From Actinoplanes flavus (GTDB lineage Bacteria; Actinomycetota; Actinomycetes; Mycobacteriales; Micromonosporaceae): DNA of 64,000 bases. Shown here one piece after another: positions 42,574 through 51,393 of this stretch (its first letter is position 1; each line of letters begins with the position of its first letter). Below the pieces are notes generated by a model that was not told where the DNA came from, made no database searches, and saw nothing but the letters and a program-made list of their open reading frames with translations. The DNA lies in NCBI RefSeq assembly GCF_017592555.1, contig NZ_JAGFNS010000008.1:258127-322126 (forward strand), written 5' to 3'. Both the position numbers and the translations under genes were made by a program.

Positions 42574-42610
42574 CCACCCACTCACGCCCGGCGGGCGCGG
42601 CACGGTCCGG
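42574..42610. repeat. dispersed 37-nt repeat, copy 2
   Basis: Identical over 37 nt to 18420-18456. Lies 60 bp after the stop of the reverse-strand GNAT gene. Confidence 0.7.
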
Positions 42611-42669
42611 TGTGGCAGTTGCTCGCGGAAATGGAGGATCGGGTTCGTGTAGCCCGTACGAAATGGGGT

Positions 42670-43380
42670 TTAGAGAATGCGGTAGTGGTAGCTGTGGGAG
42701 TGCGTGAACCCGGCGGCCTCGTAGAGGCGTCTTGCCGGGTCGTTGTCGGCCTCGACCTGCAGGTAGAGGGTGCGGGCTCCGTGGGTGAGGGCCCAGGCGG
42801 CGCCGGCGCGGAGGATGGCGGCGGCGTAGCCGCGGCAGCGATGGGCCGGGGCGGTGGCCATGCAGAACACGCCGGTGAGGCCGTCGCCGGCGACAAACAG
42901 GCCGAACGCGGCGATCTCGCCATCGACCGTGATGCTGGCGAAGCCGGTGGGGGCGCAGATGCGGGAGAGGACGAGGTCGCTGACCGCGGCGGAGCCGTAG
43001 GCGGCGCGCCACGCGGAAGTCAGTTCCGGGGTGATCTGCACCGGGATCGCCGGCGTGGACCGGTCGGTGATCGTGGCCGCTGAAGCGCTCAGGACCAGCG
43101 TGGGCGCGTCGAGGCGGTAGCCGCGCGCGGCCAGTGCGGCGTCCAGCGTGGCGTGTTTCTCGGCGGGGCTGACCTGGATGGTCACCGCCGCGCCGCGGGA
43201 CCGGTAGTAGGACTCGACCGCGCCGATGGACCGTTCCGGGTGACGGTCGGCGGGCGGGGGCAGGGCGGCATTGTTGCGGCGCCTGGTCACACCGGGGGTG
43301 TGCCGCAGCAGCCAGCCGTCGGTCCGCTCGTTCTCGATGGCGGGCCAGGCCCTCACGGCGTGCTGTTCGATCTTGATCAC
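42670..43380 (-). CDS. GNAT-family N-acetyltransferase
   Basis: 236 aa in the two-part arrangement of long GNATs. The C-terminal half has the acetyl-CoA loop MATAPAHRCRGYAAAIL (matching VxPxxRxxGxA), followed by LYLQVEADNDPARRLYEAAGF, the usual strand 5 to helix 4 signature. The N-terminal half (HAVRAWPAIENERTDGWLLR, RRRNNAALPPP) is typical of acetyltransferases acting on amino-acid or antibiotic-like substrates. Start GTG 43380 is 6 nt after TACGGT (leaderless), and it diverges from the membrane-protein gene with 42 bp between. Confidence 0.9.
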   Translation of the reverse strand: MIKIEQHAVRAWPAIENERTDGWLLRHTPGVTRRRNNAALPPPADRHPERSIGAVESYYRSRGAAVTIQVSPAEKHATLDAALAARGYRLDAPTLVLSASAATITDRSTPAIPVQITPELTSAWRAAYGSAAVSDLVLSRICAPTGFASITVDGEIAAFGLFVAGDGLTGVFCMATAPAHRCRGYAAAILRAGAAWALTHGARTLYLQVEADNDPARRLYEAAGFTHSHSYHYRIL

Positions 43381-43422
43381 TTGAACACCGTAATCGTTTG
43401 CGCCATCGGCTACCTTGAGCGC

Positions 43423-44094
43423 GTGCCGAACATCGATCAGTCCCGCGAGTCCGAGCTTCCGTGGTTCCTGTGGCCGGTCCGGGTCGTCGCCATCCTCGTG
43501 GTGCTGCCGTTCCGCCTGTTGTTCGAGGCGCTCGCCTACCTGATGACGCCGGTCGTCTGGCTGTGGCGTCATCTCGTGGTCATCCCGCTCGCATGGCTGT
43601 GGCGTCATCTCGTGGTGATCCCGCTCGAGTGGCTGTGGCGGGCGGTGTTCGCGCCGGTGCTGCGCTGGGTGGGCAAAGGTCTGGTGGCCGTTTTCGCGTG
43701 GGTCATCGCGGTTCTCGCCGTGCCGCTGCGGTGGCTGTGGCGCACCGTGATCGTGCCGGTCGCGGAGGCGTTCTATCGCTGGGTGCTGCGGCCCATCGGG
43801 ATCGCGATCGCGGTGAGCCTGGAGTTCGTCTGGCGGTGGGTGCTGGCCCCGGTGGGCCGGGCGCTGCTGTGGTTCCTCAAGATCGGCTGGGAGGGCGCCT
43901 ACCGGTTCGTGCTGCGACCGATCGGGATCGTGATCCGGTTCGTCTGGCGGTACACGTTCGGGCTGCTGTTCCGGGGCCTCGCGTGGGTATGGCGCGCCAT
44001 CGTGGCCCCGGCCGGGCGCTGGGTGCGCGACGAGATCCTGCGGCCCGCGGGTGCGGCGGTGCGTTCCGCGCTGTCCGCACTGGGTCTGCGCTGA
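43423..44094 (+). CDS. Trp-rich repetitive membrane protein
   Basis: 223 aa built from ~15-residue modules each with an aromatic-basic motif: VWLWRHLVVIPL, AWLWRHLVVIPL, EWLWRAVFAPVL, RWLWRTVIVPV, FYRWVLRPIGIAI, FVWRWVLAPVG, FVLRPIGIVIR and VWRYTFGLLF. The pattern predicts several short, partly amphipathic membrane-lying or re-entrant helices rather than a classic transporter. No family known to me. GTG 43423 is 6 nt after TACCTT (leaderless). The repeats look like internal duplication within the coding sequence. Confidence 0.75.
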   Translation: MPNIDQSRESELPWFLWPVRVVAILVVLPFRLLFEALAYLMTPVVWLWRHLVVIPLAWLWRHLVVIPLEWLWRAVFAPVLRWVGKGLVAVFAWVIAVLAVPLRWLWRTVIVPVAEAFYRWVLRPIGIAIAVSLEFVWRWVLAPVGRALLWFLKIGWEGAYRFVLRPIGIVIRFVWRYTFGLLFRGLAWVWRAIVAPAGRWVRDEILRPAGAAVRSALSALGLR

Positions 44095-44138
44095 GCATCG
44101 TCCTGACCTGGGCGTGAGCCCGCCCGGTTTGCGGAATC

Positions 44139-45920
44139 ATGGGCGGTGTGAGTGGGCGTGTGTTCGGGATTCTCTCGCCGTTCGTCGGCGGCGACTACTA
44201 CGGCGCGATCATCGAGGGGGCCAACGCCGCCGCGGTGGCCGCCGGCGACCGGGTGATGGCGATGCAGACCCTGAATCCGGGTTCGCACAGCGCCGACCGC
44301 AGCGGTCTGCCCGATTTCGATCGGCCGCTGGCGTGGCGGCACCTGTCCGGGCTGGCGGTGCTGCCGGGCGCTGTCGCGACCGGCTACGCCACGGACGCCC
44401 GGCAGGCCGGGCTTCCGGTGGTCTTCGTGGCGCAGGAGGCTCCGGCTTCGTCGGTGGTCCTGGCCGATAACCGCAGCGGGGTACGGGACGCGGTCGCACA
44501 TCTGATCGAACACGGTCACGAACGGATCGCGTTCGCCGGTTACCTGGCGCACTTCGACCTGCGGGAACGGCATGCCGGGTACGCGGAGGCGCTCACCGCT
44601 AACGGCCTGGAACCGCTGGTCATGGACACCGGCGACAACCACGAGAGCGGCGGGGAGGCGGTCGCCGACCTGCTGATCCGGGCCGGGATGCCGGTGTCGG
44701 CGATCGTGCTGGGCACCGACCGTAACGCGATCGGGTTGATCGGGCGGATGCGGGCGGCCGGATACGCGGTGCCGGGTGATATCGCGGTGGTCGGATTCGA
44801 CGACATCGCCGACGCGGCCTATCTACGACCCGCGCTGTCCAGCGTGCGGCAGCCGCTCGACGAACTAGGCCGGGCACTGTACGAGCTGATGGATCACCCG
44901 GTTCCCCGCCGCGAGGTGCCGACCGTCTTCGTGAACCGGGAGTCGTGCGGCTGCACCAACGACGGGCTTCCGGTGTCCGAGGCCCACACCCGCGCGCTGT
45001 TCGGGCAGGTCAGCTATCTGCAGGAGACGTTGAACATCCAGTACGAGCTGGGTGTGGCGCTGCTCGGCACCCAGGAGCGGGACCCGCGGGACCTGGCCTG
45101 GCTGGAACTGACCCCGGCGACGGCCGGCTGCCTCGGCCTGTGGCAACCGGATCTCGCGGACACGCTGCACGTGCGAGGCGGGTTCCGGTTCCCGGCCGGC
45201 GGGCTCCTCCCGGTGGATGAATTTCCGCCGGCGGACCTGTTCGAACGGGCCTACGGCGCGGATGGCGAGATCGTGTTCGTGGTGCCGATCCGGACACCGG
45301 CTCAGGACTGGGGCCTGCTGGCCGCCGTCGGCCGGATCCAGTCGACCACCCCGCCGGGCCGGGAGATGATGAACCATTCCGGGTCGCTGCTGGCCAAGGC
45401 CCTGGACTACGGGGTGATGCAGGAGAAGCTGCGGCAGGCGGCGCTGCGCGATCATCTGACCGGCCTGCCGAACCGGGTCCTGCTGGAGGACCGGATGGCG
45501 CAGGCGGAACGGCGGGCCGCCCGGGAGGCGGGATACCGGTTCGCTATCCTGCTGCTCGACCTGGACGGGTTCAAGGCGGTGAACGACACCCACGGTCACG
45601 CGGCCGGCGACCAGCTGCTGATACAGGTGGCGCGGCGGTTGACGAAGCGGTTGCGGCGCACCGATACGGTGGCCCGGCTGGGTGGGGACGAGTTCGTCGT
45701 ACTGATCGACGGGGTGTCCGGGTCGGGTGGGACTCACGAGGTCATCGCCGCGATCAAGGCCACCGTGACCGAACCGTTCACCATCGACGGGCACGTCGTC
45801 GAGGTGGGTCTCAGCATCGGGGCGGCGATCTCCGGCGACGGCACCTCGGACCCCGACTATCTGCTCCGCGAGGCGGACGCCGCCATGTACCGGGCGAAGT
45901 CCGTGGCGCGGCAGCGCTGA
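44139..45920 (+). CDS. LacI-type sugar-binding sensor fused to a GGDEF diguanylate cyclase
   Basis: 593 aa. Residues ~5-270 are a periplasmic-binding-protein-like domain of the LacI/PurR regulator type (FGILSPFVGGDYYGAIIEGA; DNRSGVRDAVAHLIEHGHERIAFAG, split here; DIAVVGFDDIADA; RQPLDELG), but there is no HTH and no signal peptide, so ligand sensing is cytosolic. A linker (~275-425) follows and then a GGDEF domain: LRDHLTGLPNRVLLEDRM, LLLDLDGFKAVND, and GGDEFVVL, the intact active-site motif for making c-di-GMP from two GTP. No RxxD inhibitory site is obvious. ATG 44139; GTG 44148 possible. Next gene is a (p)ppGpp synthetase 31 bp downstream. Confidence 0.93.
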   Translation: MGGVSGRVFGILSPFVGGDYYGAIIEGANAAAVAAGDRVMAMQTLNPGSHSADRSGLPDFDRPLAWRHLSGLAVLPGAVATGYATDARQAGLPVVFVAQEAPASSVVLADNRSGVRDAVAHLIEHGHERIAFAGYLAHFDLRERHAGYAEALTANGLEPLVMDTGDNHESGGEAVADLLIRAGMPVSAIVLGTDRNAIGLIGRMRAAGYAVPGDIAVVGFDDIADAAYLRPALSSVRQPLDELGRALYELMDHPVPRREVPTVFVNRESCGCTNDGLPVSEAHTRALFGQVSYLQETLNIQYELGVALLGTQERDPRDLAWLELTPATAGCLGLWQPDLADTLHVRGGFRFPAGGLLPVDEFPPADLFERAYGADGEIVFVVPIRTPAQDWGLLAAVGRIQSTTPPGREMMNHSGSLLAKALDYGVMQEKLRQAALRDHLTGLPNRVLLEDRMAQAERRAAREAGYRFAILLLDLDGFKAVNDTHGHAAGDQLLIQVARRLTKRLRRTDTVARLGGDEFVVLIDGVSGSGGTHEVIAAIKATVTEPFTIDGHVVEVGLSIGAAISGDGTSDPDYLLREADAAMYRAKSVARQR

Positions 45921-45951
45921 CGTGCCGCTATCGGGTAGAGAGAGATGCGAC

Positions 45952-46620
45952 GTGACGACCGATCATCCCGGACAGATCGCCCGCCGGGTCCATCCCGAGA
46001 CGTGGCACGAGCAGCTCACCGACCTCAACCACCTCCTCATGGTGTACAAGTTCGGGTTGGCCGAGATCAACACGAAGATCACCATCCTGGCCGAGGAACT
46101 CACCCATCGCGGCAGCAGCAACCCGATCGAGCACGTGCTGCCACGGCTGAAGACGCCGGCCAGCATCACGGCGAAGGCACGGCGGCTGGGCTGCTCGCTC
46201 ACGTTCGAAGACCTACGTGACAAGATTCGGGACATCGCCGGGATCCGGATCGTGTGCAGTTTCGTGTCGGACGTCTACACGGTGGCGAAGATGTTGACCC
46301 GTCAGCCGGACGTCCACCTGGTCGTCGAGAAGGACTACATCACCAACCCGAAGCCCAACGGGTACCGCAGCCTGCACCTGATCGTGGAGGTCCCGGTCTT
46401 CATGTCGGACCGGGTGGTGGCGGTGCCGGTCGAGGTGCAGCTACGGACCGTGGCCATGGATTTCTGGGCCACCCTGGAACACAAGATCTACTACAAGCAC
46501 GATCCGGACGTGGTACCGCCGCGGTTGCGTGACGAGCTGACCGCGGCGGCTGAGGACGCGGCACGGCTCGATCAGCGTATGGAGCGGCTGCACCGCGAGA
46601 TCCACGGTCCTCGGCGGTAG
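45952..46620 (+). CDS. small alarmone synthetase (RelA/SpoT synthetase domain)
   Basis: 222 aa, synthetase-only RelA/SpoT homologue (SAS) that transfers pyrophosphate from ATP to GTP/GDP. Visible: DLRDKIRDIAGIRIVCSFVS (with the Asp that binds Mg), KDYITNPKPNGYRSLHLIVE and VEVQLRTVAMDFWATLEHK. The hydrolase and regulatory ACT/TGS parts are absent, and it is similar in size to RelQ-type enzymes. GTG 45952 has GAGAGAG upstream. The short gap to the GGDEF gene suggests co-transcription and joint control of c-di-GMP and (p)ppGpp. Confidence 0.92.
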   Translation: MTTDHPGQIARRVHPETWHEQLTDLNHLLMVYKFGLAEINTKITILAEELTHRGSSNPIEHVLPRLKTPASITAKARRLGCSLTFEDLRDKIRDIAGIRIVCSFVSDVYTVAKMLTRQPDVHLVVEKDYITNPKPNGYRSLHLIVEVPVFMSDRVVAVPVEVQLRTVAMDFWATLEHKIYYKHDPDVVPPRLRDELTAAAEDAARLDQRMERLHREIHGPRR

Positions 46621-46626
46621 CGAGCC

Positions 46627-46761
46627 GGCCCGCGGGCCGTGGGTCCGCGGGCCGTGGTTTCAGATTTCGATGCCGGTTTGGGGGTCCTGGGGTCTACGCG
46701 CCGTCGTTCGGGTCGTTCAGATTCCGGTTCCGGCCCGCGGGCCATCTTTCCGCGGGCCGGA
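46627..46761. terminator. GC palindromes and bidirectional terminator
   Basis: Two GGCCCGCGGGCC palindromes (46627-46638, 46732-46743). The second is part of a 12-bp hairpin, TCCGGCCCGCGG with its complement (46729-46761, 9-nt loop), between the convergent alarmone synthetase and pectate lyase genes. Confidence 0.75.
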
Positions 46762-46771
46762 GCCGGGTCGA

Positions 46772-48184
46772 TCAGGTTCCGATGTCGGCCTGAGGGCCTG
46801 CGTAGGTCCGCAGCATGGCGGGCACGTCGGCGGCCGCATCGAGGGTGTAGGAGTAGAAGCTCGCCGGGGTGAAGGCCGACCCGAGGGTGGTCTGCTTGCC
46901 GGTGCAGTTGACCAGGATGCTGCCGGACTGGCGCAGTTGTGCCGTGGAGTCCGGATAGAAGGGGTCCTTCACTCCGTCGAAGTAGCTGTTCTCCAGGACC
47001 ATCTTTGTGGCGCCGCGTGAGTAGTTGCCGTAGCCGCTGATGGTTTGCAGGTAGTTGTTGTAGAGGTGGGCGTAGGCGACGTTGTCGGTGCTCGGGTTGC
47101 GCTGGCCGGTGTTGTGGATCCAGTTGTGGTGGATCGTCATCCGGGCCGTGACGTTGTCGGTCCAGCCGATGCCGAATGCCTTGTTGCCGTCGGCGAGGAC
47201 GTTCCACGAGACGGTCAGGTAGGTGGTGTCCTTGCGGGAGTCGATCAGGCCGTCGTTCATCCGGGTGATGAGGTTGTGGTCGATCCAGATGTGGTCTGCG
47301 GTGTCCATCTGGATGCCGTCGTAGTCGTAGACGTCGTCGCCCGGGTCGTCGTCGGCCATCCGGGTGTCGCGGATGGTCAGGTTCCGGATGATCACGTTGC
47401 GGGTGCCGGCGCCGAGGAAGAAGCCGCCGCCCACGATCTGTCCGCTTCGGCCGGCGCCGACGATCGTCTTGTTGGACGTCACCGGCATCTCGGTGCCGAT
47501 CGGGCTGATGGTGATGGCGGCCGCCACCCGGATCACGTAGGAGCCGGACGCGGCCGCGTATCGGGTCAGGTCGGCCTGGGTCGTGACGGTGACCGTCGTG
47601 CCGCCCGCTCCCCCGGTGGTGCCGCCGCCGGTCGACGCGAAGCCGTCCGGGATCGACGGCCAGGTGCGTGCGCTGGTGGTGACGAAGCCCCACTGCTTGT
47701 TGGTGTTGGCGGTGCACGTCTCCTGGATGATCGCCCCGCCCGACGACGTGGAGGCGTCCTTGTCCGACATGCACAGGCCACTGTTCACATTGACGACCTG
47801 ATACGTATTGGACCCGCTCGCCACCAGTCGCCACTGTTGATTGGCTTGACTGGATACACACGTGTACTGCTGCAGTTGAGTTCCCGACGTCGTCGACCAA
47901 CCCGGCACGTCAACACACTTGCCACTGTTGACATTCTTGATCAAGTAGTTCGAACCTGAGGCGATCAATGTGAACTGCTGCCACGTGGAGTTGACGGTGC
48001 AACCCCACTGCTGCAACAGGGCACCATCAGACGTCGACGCGCCCGGCACATCGAGACACATACCGGACTTGGTCACCTTGAGCTGGTAGACGACACCCGT
48101 TGCCGGGGCGGCCTGGGCCGGCGAGGAGCCGAGGCCGATCAGTACGGACGCCCCCAGTAGCACGATCGCGAAGAACCTACGCAT
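46772..48184 (-). CDS. secreted pectate lyase (PL1) with N-terminal ricin-type CBM13
   Basis: 470 aa. Signal peptide to about residue 27 (SSPAQAA). Ricin-B-like trefoil 33-175 with three QLxxxxxC/QxW repeats (SGMCLDVPGAS, GKCVDVPGWS, LCMSDKDAS; QQWRL, QWGF), binding galactose/xylose-type polysaccharide. PL1 lyase from ~205: NKTIVGAGRSGQIVGGG, NVIIRNLTIRD (Ca-site strand), DGIQMDTADHIWIDHNLI and AFGIGWTDNVTARMTIHHN with the conserved Asp/Arg residues. It cleaves polygalacturonate by beta-elimination outside the cell. ATG 48184 with GGGGAG 5 nt upstream. Last gene of the five-gene operon 52706 to 46772. Confidence 0.95.
   Translation of the reverse strand: MRRFFAIVLLGASVLIGLGSSPAQAAPATGVVYQLKVTKSGMCLDVPGASTSDGALLQQWGCTVNSTWQQFTLIASGSNYLIKNVNSGKCVDVPGWSTTSGTQLQQYTCVSSQANQQWRLVASGSNTYQVVNVNSGLCMSDKDASTSSGGAIIQETCTANTNKQWGFVTTSARTWPSIPDGFASTGGGTTGGAGGTTVTVTTQADLTRYAAASGSYVIRVAAAITISPIGTEMPVTSNKTIVGAGRSGQIVGGGFFLGAGTRNVIIRNLTIRDTRMADDDPGDDVYDYDGIQMDTADHIWIDHNLITRMNDGLIDSRKDTTYLTVSWNVLADGNKAFGIGWTDNVTARMTIHHNWIHNTGQRNPSTDNVAYAHLYNNYLQTISGYGNYSRGATKMVLENSYFDGVKDPFYPDSTAQLRQSGSILVNCTGKQTTLGSAFTPASFYSYTLDAAADVPAMLRTYAGPQADIGT
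47672..48095 (-). repeat. CBM13-coding segment duplicated at 49074-49497
   Basis: About 420 bp coding the ricin-type domain match the same domain of the neighbouring gene at an offset of exactly 1402 bp with only a handful of base changes (for example at 47771/49173-region and 47878/49280). The flanking signal-peptide and catalytic parts are unrelated. Confidence 0.93.
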
Positions 48185-48197
48185 GATCACTCCCCTC

Positions 48198-49589
48198 TCA
48201 TCCGACCGGGTTCCAGCCGTCGGTGCCGGCCAGATACTTCTGCGGGGTGTAGTTGACCGCGGTGGCGTCGCTCATCTGCGGCCGGTTGCCGTTGACCGTG
48301 GCGCCGGAACCGGTGTTCCGGTATTCGAAGAACCGGGCGTTGGTCCACACGTTGGAGGACATGTTGATCCACGGCTGGGCGGTGGCGATGGTGGCGCTCA
48401 GGCTGGTCTCCCGGTAGAGGACCTGGGCGTCCGGTCCCCACGGGCGGCCGAGCTGGGTGGTGTTGCTGGTCGCGCCGGTGACCGTGCACCGGTAGAAGAG
48501 GAATCCGTAGGCGTTGGCCGCGTCGGTCCGGGCCGCCGTGATCGGGCCACCGGTGCTGCGCTTCTGGTGGATCGCGGTGCTCTGGAAGACGGCCGTGCCG
48601 CTGCCGAAGATGAAGTCGACGGTGCCCTCGACGTAGCTGTTCTTGACGTAGTGCCGGTAGTTGTTGACCAGCAGCGTGTCCTGGGCGCCGAGGAAGCGGA
48701 CGTTGTCGAAGACCGACCGGTCGCCGTTGAGGTTGGCGGCGACGGCCTGGCTGCCCTCGCCGTAGTCGTTGGCGATGGTCAGGTTGGTGGCGGCGAAGTT
48801 GGCGCCGTTGACGAAGACGGTGGCGCTGCCCGAGGTGCCGTAGCCGCCTGCCGAGCTGTGGTTGTTGACGATCACCGTCTGGCCGGGGGCGGTGCCGAGG
48901 CCCTGGAGGGTGACGTAGGGCTTGTTCGACGGGACGGTGACGATCTCGCGGTAGGTGCCCGGGGCGATCGTGATGACACGACGGGTGGTGTTGTTGGCCG
49001 GGACGGCGTCGACGGCGGCCTGCACGGTCGTGTACTGACCGCTGCCGTCGGCCGCGACCGTCGCGCCGGCCGTGCTGGTGGTGACGAAGCCCCACTGCTT
49101 GTTGGTGTTGGCGGTGCACGTCTCCTGGATGATCGCCCCGCCCGACGACGTGGAGGCGTCCTTGTCCGACATGCACAAGCCACTGTTCACATTGACGACC
49201 TGATACGTATTGGACCCGCTCGCCACCAGTCGCCACTGTTGATTGGCTTGACTGGATACACACGTGTACTGCTGCAGTTGCGTACCCGACGTCGTCGACC
49301 AACCCGGCACGTCAACACACTTGCCACTGTTGACATTCTTGATCAAATAGTTCGAACCTGAGGCGATCAATGTGAACTGTTGCCACGTGGAGTTGACGGT
49401 GCAACCCCACTGCTGCAACAGGGCACCATCAGACGTCGACGCGCCCGGCACATCGAGACACATACCGGACTTGGTCACCTTGAGTTGATAGGCGACACCG
49501 GTGACCGGCGCCGCCTGGGCGGGCGCCGTGGGCATGCCGAACAGCACACCCGCGGCGAGGAGCGCGAGGACCATCACCTTGCGCATCAT
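48198..49589 (-). CDS. secreted pectinesterase (CE8) with N-terminal ricin-type CBM13
   Basis: 463 aa. Signal peptide ends near APAQAA (residue ~27); trefoil 33-175 nearly identical, even at DNA level, to that of the neighbouring lyase. CE8 domain from ~180: ADGSGQYTTVQAAVDAVP, TYREIVTV, AVAANLNGDRSVFDNVRFLG, FLGAQDTLLV (Gln and catalytic Asp), YVEGTVDFIFGSG (second catalytic Asp) and QLGRPWGPD (catalytic Arg). All CE8 motifs are intact, so it should demethylate pectin ahead of the lyase. ATG 49589 has GGAAGG upstream. Fourth gene of the operon, 27 bp after permease 2. Confidence 0.95.
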   Translation of the reverse strand: MMRKVMVLALLAAGVLFGMPTAPAQAAPVTGVAYQLKVTKSGMCLDVPGASTSDGALLQQWGCTVNSTWQQFTLIASGSNYLIKNVNSGKCVDVPGWSTTSGTQLQQYTCVSSQANQQWRLVASGSNTYQVVNVNSGLCMSDKDASTSSGGAIIQETCTANTNKQWGFVTTSTAGATVAADGSGQYTTVQAAVDAVPANNTTRRVITIAPGTYREIVTVPSNKPYVTLQGLGTAPGQTVIVNNHSSAGGYGTSGSATVFVNGANFAATNLTIANDYGEGSQAVAANLNGDRSVFDNVRFLGAQDTLLVNNYRHYVKNSYVEGTVDFIFGSGTAVFQSTAIHQKRSTGGPITAARTDAANAYGFLFYRCTVTGATSNTTQLGRPWGPDAQVLYRETSLSATIATAQPWINMSSNVWTNARFFEYRNTGSGATVNGNRPQMSDATAVNYTPQKYLAGTDGWNPVG

Positions 49590-49616
49590 GGGGATCCTTC
49601 CTTCCGGGTTCGGGGG

Positions 49617-50504
49617 TTACCGGAGGCCGGTGGTGGCGATGCCCTTAACCAGGTATTTCTGGCCGGCGATGAAGAAGCCGATGACCGGTGCCAGGGACAG
49701 GAACGACATCGCGAACATCTCGCCCCACTGGCTCTGCCCCTCGGAGTCCATGAACTGCCGCAGAGCGAGCGGGACGGTGTACAGCTCGGGGTCGGTGAGG
49801 TAGAGCAGTGGGCCGAAGAACTCGTTCCACACCGAGATGAAGGTGAAGATCGCGGTGGTGGCGAAGGCCGGCAGGCAGAGCGGCATGATGACCTTCCAGA
49901 ACGTCCGGAAGGGGCCACACCCGTCGATGCGGGCCGCGTCGTCGAGCTCCTGCGGCAGCGATCGCATGAACTGGACCATCAGGAAGATGTAGAACCCGTT
50001 GGTGGCCAGGAAGTGCGGGACCAGCAGCGGGTAGTAGGTGTTGAGCCATTCCAGCCGGTCGAACATGACGTACTGCGGGACGACCAGCACGTGGCCGGGC
50101 AGCATCATGGTGCCGAGCATCATGGCGAAGAACAGTTTGCGGCCGGTGAAACGCAACCGGGCGAAGGCGTACGCGGCGAGCGAACAGGACAGCAGGTTGC
50201 CGACGATGCTGAGGACCACGATGACCAGCGAGTTGACCAGGTAGATCTCGAACGGTTCGCTGAGCGCGGTCCAGCCGCGCGAGTAGTTGCCGAGGTCGAG
50301 GACGGCCGGCCACAGCGATTCGTCGGTGAAGACGGTGTTGCTGGGCTTGAGCGAGCTGGAGATCATCCACAGCAGCGGGTACATCATGATCACACCGACC
50401 GCGCTGAGCAGCACGTGCCGCATGAAGCGGGGACGGCAACGTTTCGGCGGCGGCTGATCGGCCGGTGGCTCGACGGAGGTTTCCCGGGTCATGGTGAGCG
50501 TCAT
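49617..50504 (-). CDS. ABC sugar permease, CUT1 (MalG-like)
   Basis: 295 aa with six membrane segments (VLLSAVGVIMMYPLLWMISS, VNSLVIVVLSIVGNLLSC, LFFAMMLGTMMLPGHVLV, LVPHFLATNGFYIFLMVQFM, AFATTAIFTFISVWNEFF, MFAMSFLSLAPVIGFFIAG) and the ATPase-docking EAA loop ELDDAARIDGCGPFRTFW. It pairs with the 50515-51393 permease and the lipoprotein binding protein. The ATPase is missing here and must be a shared MsiK-type ATPase elsewhere (inference). Substrate inferred as oligogalacturonide from neighbours. Start ATG 50504, 10 bp after the previous gene. Confidence 0.94.
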   Translation of the reverse strand: MTLTMTRETSVEPPADQPPPKRCRPRFMRHVLLSAVGVIMMYPLLWMISSSLKPSNTVFTDESLWPAVLDLGNYSRGWTALSEPFEIYLVNSLVIVVLSIVGNLLSCSLAAYAFARLRFTGRKLFFAMMLGTMMLPGHVLVVPQYVMFDRLEWLNTYYPLLVPHFLATNGFYIFLMVQFMRSLPQELDDAARIDGCGPFRTFWKVIMPLCLPAFATTAIFTFISVWNEFFGPLLYLTDPELYTVPLALRQFMDSEGQSQWGEMFAMSFLSLAPVIGFFIAGQKYLVKGIATTGLR

Positions 50505-50514
50505 GAAAGCCCTG

Positions 50515-51393
50515 TCAGTTGTCGTAGAAGACCCAGAAGCGGGCCGCCAGGAAGTTGACCGCCGTGAACCCGGCGATGATCACCAGCAACAGCCAGGCCA
50601 TCGCGGAGGCGTAGCCCATGTCGAACTCGGCGAAGCCCTTCTGGTACAGGTACAGGTTGTAGAACAGGGTCGACTCCCCTGGGCCGCCAGTGCCGTTGCT
50701 GATCACGTACCCCTGGGTGAAGGTTTGAAAGGACGCGATCAGCGCCTGCACCAGGTTGAAGAAGATGATCGGGCTGAGCAGCGGCAACGTGATCGAGCGG
50801 AACTGCCGCCACCCGGAGGCGCCGTCCATCGACGCGGCCTCGTAGTACATGGCCGGAATCTGCCGCAGCCCGGCCAAGAAGATCACCATGGGTGAACCGA
50901 ACGTCCACACGTGCAGCAGGATCAACGTGCTCAACGCGTACCGGGGATCGGAGGCCCAGCCCGGGCCTTGAATGCCGAACCAGGCGAGAAAGTCGTTGAC
51001 GATGCCGTTGTAGCCAAAGATGTAGCGCCACAGCATGACGATCGCGACGCTGCCGGCCAGCAGTGACGGCAGATAGTAGACGCTGCGGTAAATGGCCAGT
51101 CCCCGCACGCCGCGGTCCAGGACCATGGCGACGGCAAGGGCGACGATCAACGACAACGGTACGGAGACGACCGTGTAGGTGATCGTGACCTTGAGCGACT
51201 GGTGCAGTTTGGCGTCGTCGAACATGCGCCGGAAGTTGTCCAGTCCGGCCCAGGTGGGGGCGGTGAGCAGGTCGTAGTCGGTGAACGCCAGGTACAGCGA
51301 CGCGAAGAACGGGACGATCATGAAGAGCATGCCGCCGAACCAGGGCAGCAGAAACAGGTAGCCGGCCCGGTCCTGGCGCCGGATCGCCGTCAT
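50515..51393 (-). CDS. ABC sugar permease, CUT1 (MalF/UgpA-like)
   Basis: 292 aa, six membrane segments beginning AGYLFLLPWFGGMLFMIVPF, with the periplasmic loop motif and the EAA-type docking loop YYEAASMDGASGWRQFRSIT. Start ATG 51393 overlaps the stop of the solute-binding protein gene by 4 bp (ATGA), so they are co-translated. It is the first of the two permeases. The longer frame extending into the upstream gene is not the true start. Confidence 0.95.
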   Translation of the reverse strand: MTAIRRQDRAGYLFLLPWFGGMLFMIVPFFASLYLAFTDYDLLTAPTWAGLDNFRRMFDDAKLHQSLKVTITYTVVSVPLSLIVALAVAMVLDRGVRGLAIYRSVYYLPSLLAGSVAIVMLWRYIFGYNGIVNDFLAWFGIQGPGWASDPRYALSTLILLHVWTFGSPMVIFLAGLRQIPAMYYEAASMDGASGWRQFRSITLPLLSPIIFFNLVQALIASFQTFTQGYVISNGTGGPGESTLFYNLYLYQKGFAEFDMGYASAMAWLLLVIIAGFTAVNFLAARFWVFYDN

